A stretch of 6,578 bases of DNA. Origin: JBJFGR01 sp051892875. Its GTDB lineage: Bacteria > Pseudomonadota > Gammaproteobacteria > Enterobacterales > Succinivibrionaceae. The notes under the pieces were generated by a model. It searched no databases, was not told the origin of the DNA, and saw only the letters and a list, made by a program, of their open reading frames with translations. The DNA is taken from NCBI GenBank assembly GCA_051892875.1, contig JBJFGR010000135.1:1-6578 (forward strand), in the 5' to 3' direction. Positions 5,778 through 6,578 of the stretch are shown piece by piece (positions within the stretch are counted from its first letter, which is position 1; every line of letters begins with the position of its first letter). Both the position numbers and the translations under genes were made by a program.

Positions 5778-6432
5778 TTAATTTGGTTTGCACCTTGTCA
5801 ATTAGACCGATTTTCTTGGCTTCATTTGCTGACATATAATTATCATATTCAATCATTTTCTTAAGTTCTTCAAGATTCTTTCCTGTCTGTTTCTTGAAAA
5901 TCTTATTCATAGCATCTGTCCAATTCTGAACTTCTCTATGGATAATTTCAATATCTTTTAGCTTACCACCAAATAAATCAATTCCTGCCTGATGGATCAT
6001 GATACGTGATGATGGGAATGCATATCTACAACCCTTTGTACCACTTGCCAAAATTACTGACGCCATTGATGAACATGATCCACAACAAACTGTGTTGACT
6101 TGTACACCAAATTTTTTGATTTCTTCAATTGCATCTACAACTGCAAAACCTGCTTCACATCCACCACCAGGTGATGACAAATAAATTGTGATAGGATCTT
6201 TACAATCTGTTTGTGTTCTATAAAAAGACAATCTCTGAATAATACGAATAGCAATTTCCCAATCAATAGTACCTACTACCCACATTGTTCTTTTGATTTC
6301 AAAGTAATTTTGTCTTACTTGTTCAAAATAATTACCCATATTACCCAAATCTACAGACTGACCACCTTCATCTTGTGACTGTTCTGTTTCTTGAGTTGGT
6401 ACTTCTACTTCAGATTCTTCTTCTAATGACAT
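5773..6432 (-). CDS. clpP: ClpP-family serine protease, 219 aa
   Basis: This is a ClpP-like peptidase. Cellular ClpP forms a double seven-member ring and degrades proteins fed by ClpX or ClpA. In phages, related proteins have been linked to prohead maturation. The catalytic triad is visible: Ser122 in GSCSSMAS (118-125), His147 in RIMIHQAG (143-150) and Asp197 in YDNYMSANEA (196-205). The glycine-rich SSPGGG motif (87-92) and the terminal GLID (209-212) are typical. Length is close to usual, but residues 1-28 form an acidic Glu/Gln/Ser-rich extension unlike the ClpP axial loop, and the Pro usual after HQ is Ala. The ATG at 6432 has GGGA upstream and overlaps the preceding gene by 23 bases. 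The next gene codes for a disordered protein and follows a late promoter. A capsid-maturation role or capture of host unfoldase are both possible, and I cannot choose between them. Confidence 0.93.
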   Translation of the reverse strand: MSLEEESEVEVPTQETEQSQDEGGQSVDLGNMGNYFEQVRQNYFEIKRTMWVVGTIDWEIAIRIIQRLSFYRTQTDCKDPITIYLSSPGGGCEAGFAVVDAIEEIKKFGVQVNTVCCGSCSSMASVILASGTKGCRYAFPSSRIMIHQAGIDLFGGKLKDIEIIHREVQNWTDAMNKIFKKQTGKNLEELKKMIEYDNYMSANEAKKIGLIDKVQTKLI

Positions 6433-6578
6433 CTATATATCCCATATTCTCTTTATTAATTTGTTTACGCTTAATACCGCTACCATCAATTTCATCGTCA
6501 TATTGGTAATGAATTTTATCTGCCATAATAAATGGTGTTCCATACTTAATAACAGCTTCAATATTACAATACTTTATT
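6410..6578 (-). CDS. 3' end of an unrecognised gene (5' part outside window)
   Basis: One reading frame stays open from the window edge to a TGA at 6412-6410, giving about 55 residues, while the other two minus-strand frames hit stops at once. The peptide includes AVIKYGTPFIMADKI, an acidic QYDDEIDG stretch and a basic end closing VIRRRI. It overlaps the clpP start by 23 bases in another frame, the same length of overlap seen between the 259-residue gene and the IF-1 gene. An internal ATG at the MADK position lacks a ribosome-binding site, so the frame most likely continues upstream. I do not recognise the family. Confidence 0.65.
   Translation of the reverse strand, partial: IKYCNIEAVIKYGTPFIMADKIHYQYDDEIDGSGIKRKQINKENMGYIDVIRRRI

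Noticed and set aside
5999..6184. Plus-strand open frame of 61 codons
   Set aside because: It is antisense to the clpP catalytic region, with no ribosome-binding site or recognisable family.

Overview
The window looks like part of a large lytic tailed-phage genome with a T4-type replication system. It is AT-rich and tightly packed. Every gene I can support lies on the minus strand, so the genes are read from high to low coordinates. The best evidence is a complete T4 gp43-like family B DNA polymerase, the N-terminal 237 codons of a UvsX/RecA-type recombinase, and two exact TATAAATA boxes, the T4-type late promoter core. The host cannot be named. Shine-Dalgarno sites such as AGAGGT and AAGGAG are clear before several genes, and the standard genetic code fits: the six complete genes whose ends I read stop with TAA, and the partial upstream gene stops with TGA.

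Reading in the direction of transcription, the first block runs from 6578 to 4126. It holds the tail end of an unrecognised gene, a ClpP-family serine protease with a complete catalytic triad, and a 259-residue Pro/Gln/Glu-rich, probably largely disordered protein. These are followed by a clear homologue of bacterial translation initiation factor IF-1, a 76-residue acidic unknown, and an 89-residue protein with a GxxxG helix repeat. The genes overlap or nearly abut, and the block closes with a hairpin terminator at 4126-4156. The two TATAAATA boxes (5770-5777 and 4721-4728) each contain the stop codon of the gene before them.

The second block, 4079 to about 766, holds the DNA polymerase and a 96-residue C2H2 zinc-finger protein. 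The zinc-finger gene's ribosome-binding site overlaps the polymerase stop codon, and the block ends in a second hairpin terminator at 766-799. The third block begins with the uvsX-like gene at 711 and runs off the window.

Together, the polymerase and recombinase are core replication and recombination functions. The first block looks like a late or accessory module combining proteolysis (ClpP) with possible modulation of host translation (IF-1). The most unusual features are the phage IF-1, a Ser in place of the fidelity-determining Leu in polymerase motif A, two extra segments in the polymerase, and the promoter/stop-codon overlaps. No tRNA, CRISPR array, insertion sequence or gene-free stretch above 300 bases was seen.
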